From NCBI RefSeq assembly GCF_037975245.1, contig NC_092564.1, forward strand, positions 12,488,484-12,552,483: 64,000 nt of DNA, read 5' to 3'. Of the stretch, positions 63,155-64,000 are shown piece after piece (within the stretch, counting starts at the first letter, position 1; the number at the start of each line of letters is the position of its first letter). The DNA is from Apostichopus japonicus (lineage: Eukaryota > Echinodermata > Holothuroidea > Aspidochirotida > Stichopodidae). The notes beneath the pieces were generated by a model that saw only the letters and a list, made by a program, of their open reading frames with translations, had not been told where the DNA came from and did not search any database. The translations under genes were made by a program, and so were the position numbers.

Positions 63155-64000
63155 GTAAAGTTACATGACTTTTGATAGATTGTCAAAACTTGTACGTGGG
63201 CTTTTCAGAAATATTTGTTCTCTGCCACATTTGTTTCTTTTAGATCATAAACCCTTTCATGAAGGGAAGGACATTGTTCCCAAAATGTAAGTGAAACAGA
63301 GAGAGACAGGAAACTCACCTGTACTCCCTAACCCCTTACCCCAACCCCTCCCCCCTCAACACAAAGTTTTAACAAGCTAGGCTATAGCTATATAGTGTGA
63401 AAATAGTTATCACATGTAAGCAAAATCACATGACTTTCAAGCAATCAAACTGACGTATGAACTGTTCCAAATATTTATCTAATAGAAACAGGATATTCAT
63501 ACTGTGAGTACAAGTACTTTTAATCGTGACATGATATCATATTATTTGAAGATTGTCTCAACTGGGGGGAGTGTAGGAAAGATTGTACAGCCTTTCCTAA
63601 CAGTAGCGGTACTAGCTAGCTGTGTTGTTGTTGTGTCATCTCAAATGAACTTTGACCTCATTTGCATTCGTTATCATCTGGCTATCTCAGCTCATGACAT
63701 GGAGCAATAACAAGAAGATGACTTTAATGAAAGGTCAAAACATAAGTGTACTTCATAGAAAGTAATTATCCTTCTCTTGTAAATCATGTACACTACCACT
63801 TTCTAAAAGCCAATCTCTTTGTTTTGTATGTCTAGTTAATTCAACAACAACCTTAAAAAGCTTAAGTATTATAATAGTGCATTGTTGATGGCGACAACCT
63901 TAAATAGCTAAGGTATATCAATGGCAGCATTGTTGATGGCGACAACCTTAAATAGCCAAAGTATTACAATAGCAGCATTACAATAGTTGCATGGTATGAT
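63155..64000. other. Start of intron 9 of the CEP152-like gene
   Basis: It begins with donor gtaaag and runs past the edge. Near the edge the phrase acaaccttaaa(t/a)agc is repeated at about 63848, 63895 and 63944, a short tandem repeat of about 47-49 bases. No further coiled-coil exon is seen. Confidence 0.55.

Overview
The window is intron-rich, AT-rich animal nuclear DNA, not prokaryotic. Coding sequence comes as short exons flanked by GT/AG splice sites, with tRNA-derived SINEs, hAT-type terminal inverted repeats, decayed non-LTR retrotransposon ends and many tandem repeats between them. The repeat types and the divergence of the one clearly recognisable gene from its vertebrate counterpart suggest a marine deuterostome invertebrate, perhaps an echinoderm such as a sea cucumber. 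That is an inference, not a proven assignment.

Right part (about 45.2-64.0 kb, + strand): the 5' two-fifths or so of a CEP152 (centrosomal protein 152 / Asterless family) gene. Nine coding exons (45285-63154) join in phase to give 546 codons and run off the window: an acidic N-terminus of the PLK4-binding type, a long disordered Pro/Gln/Asn-rich segment, then the start of the coiled coil. Intron 1 holds a non-LTR retrotransposon remnant and two tandem arrays. A 20-base micro-exon bridges the reading phase between exons 1 and 3. Intron 6 is almost filled by a 2.2 kb minisatellite of about 75 units of 29 bp.

Left-centre (about 15.7-23.8 kb, + strand): the 3' part of a gene for a single-pass membrane protein. 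It has a Thr/Ser-rich stalk, one transmembrane helix and a short polar tail, with four phase-consistent exons. I do not recognise the family. A 30-bp minisatellite and a recent 131-bp duplication lie in its introns. Two open segments bounded by splice-like sites upstream (10.3 and 15.8 kb) may be earlier exons.

Middle (23.8-45 kb): mostly non-coding and repeat-rich. It holds a hAT-like MITE with a perfect 8-bp target-site duplication, a second element with a third inserted inside it, a threefold tandem duplication carrying one intact tRNA-Pro(AGG) and two decayed copies, an inverted-repeat element, a LINE tail and a few weak exon candidates (27.4-28.5 kb and 32.7-33.6 kb).

Far left (0-15.7 kb): no convincing gene apart from the 10.3 kb candidate exon. 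A tRNA-Ser-like SINE (1.5 kb) and a tandem pair of tRNA-Thr-like SINEs (13.4-14.0 kb) are present. I see no operon, CRISPR array, phage or prokaryote-type system.
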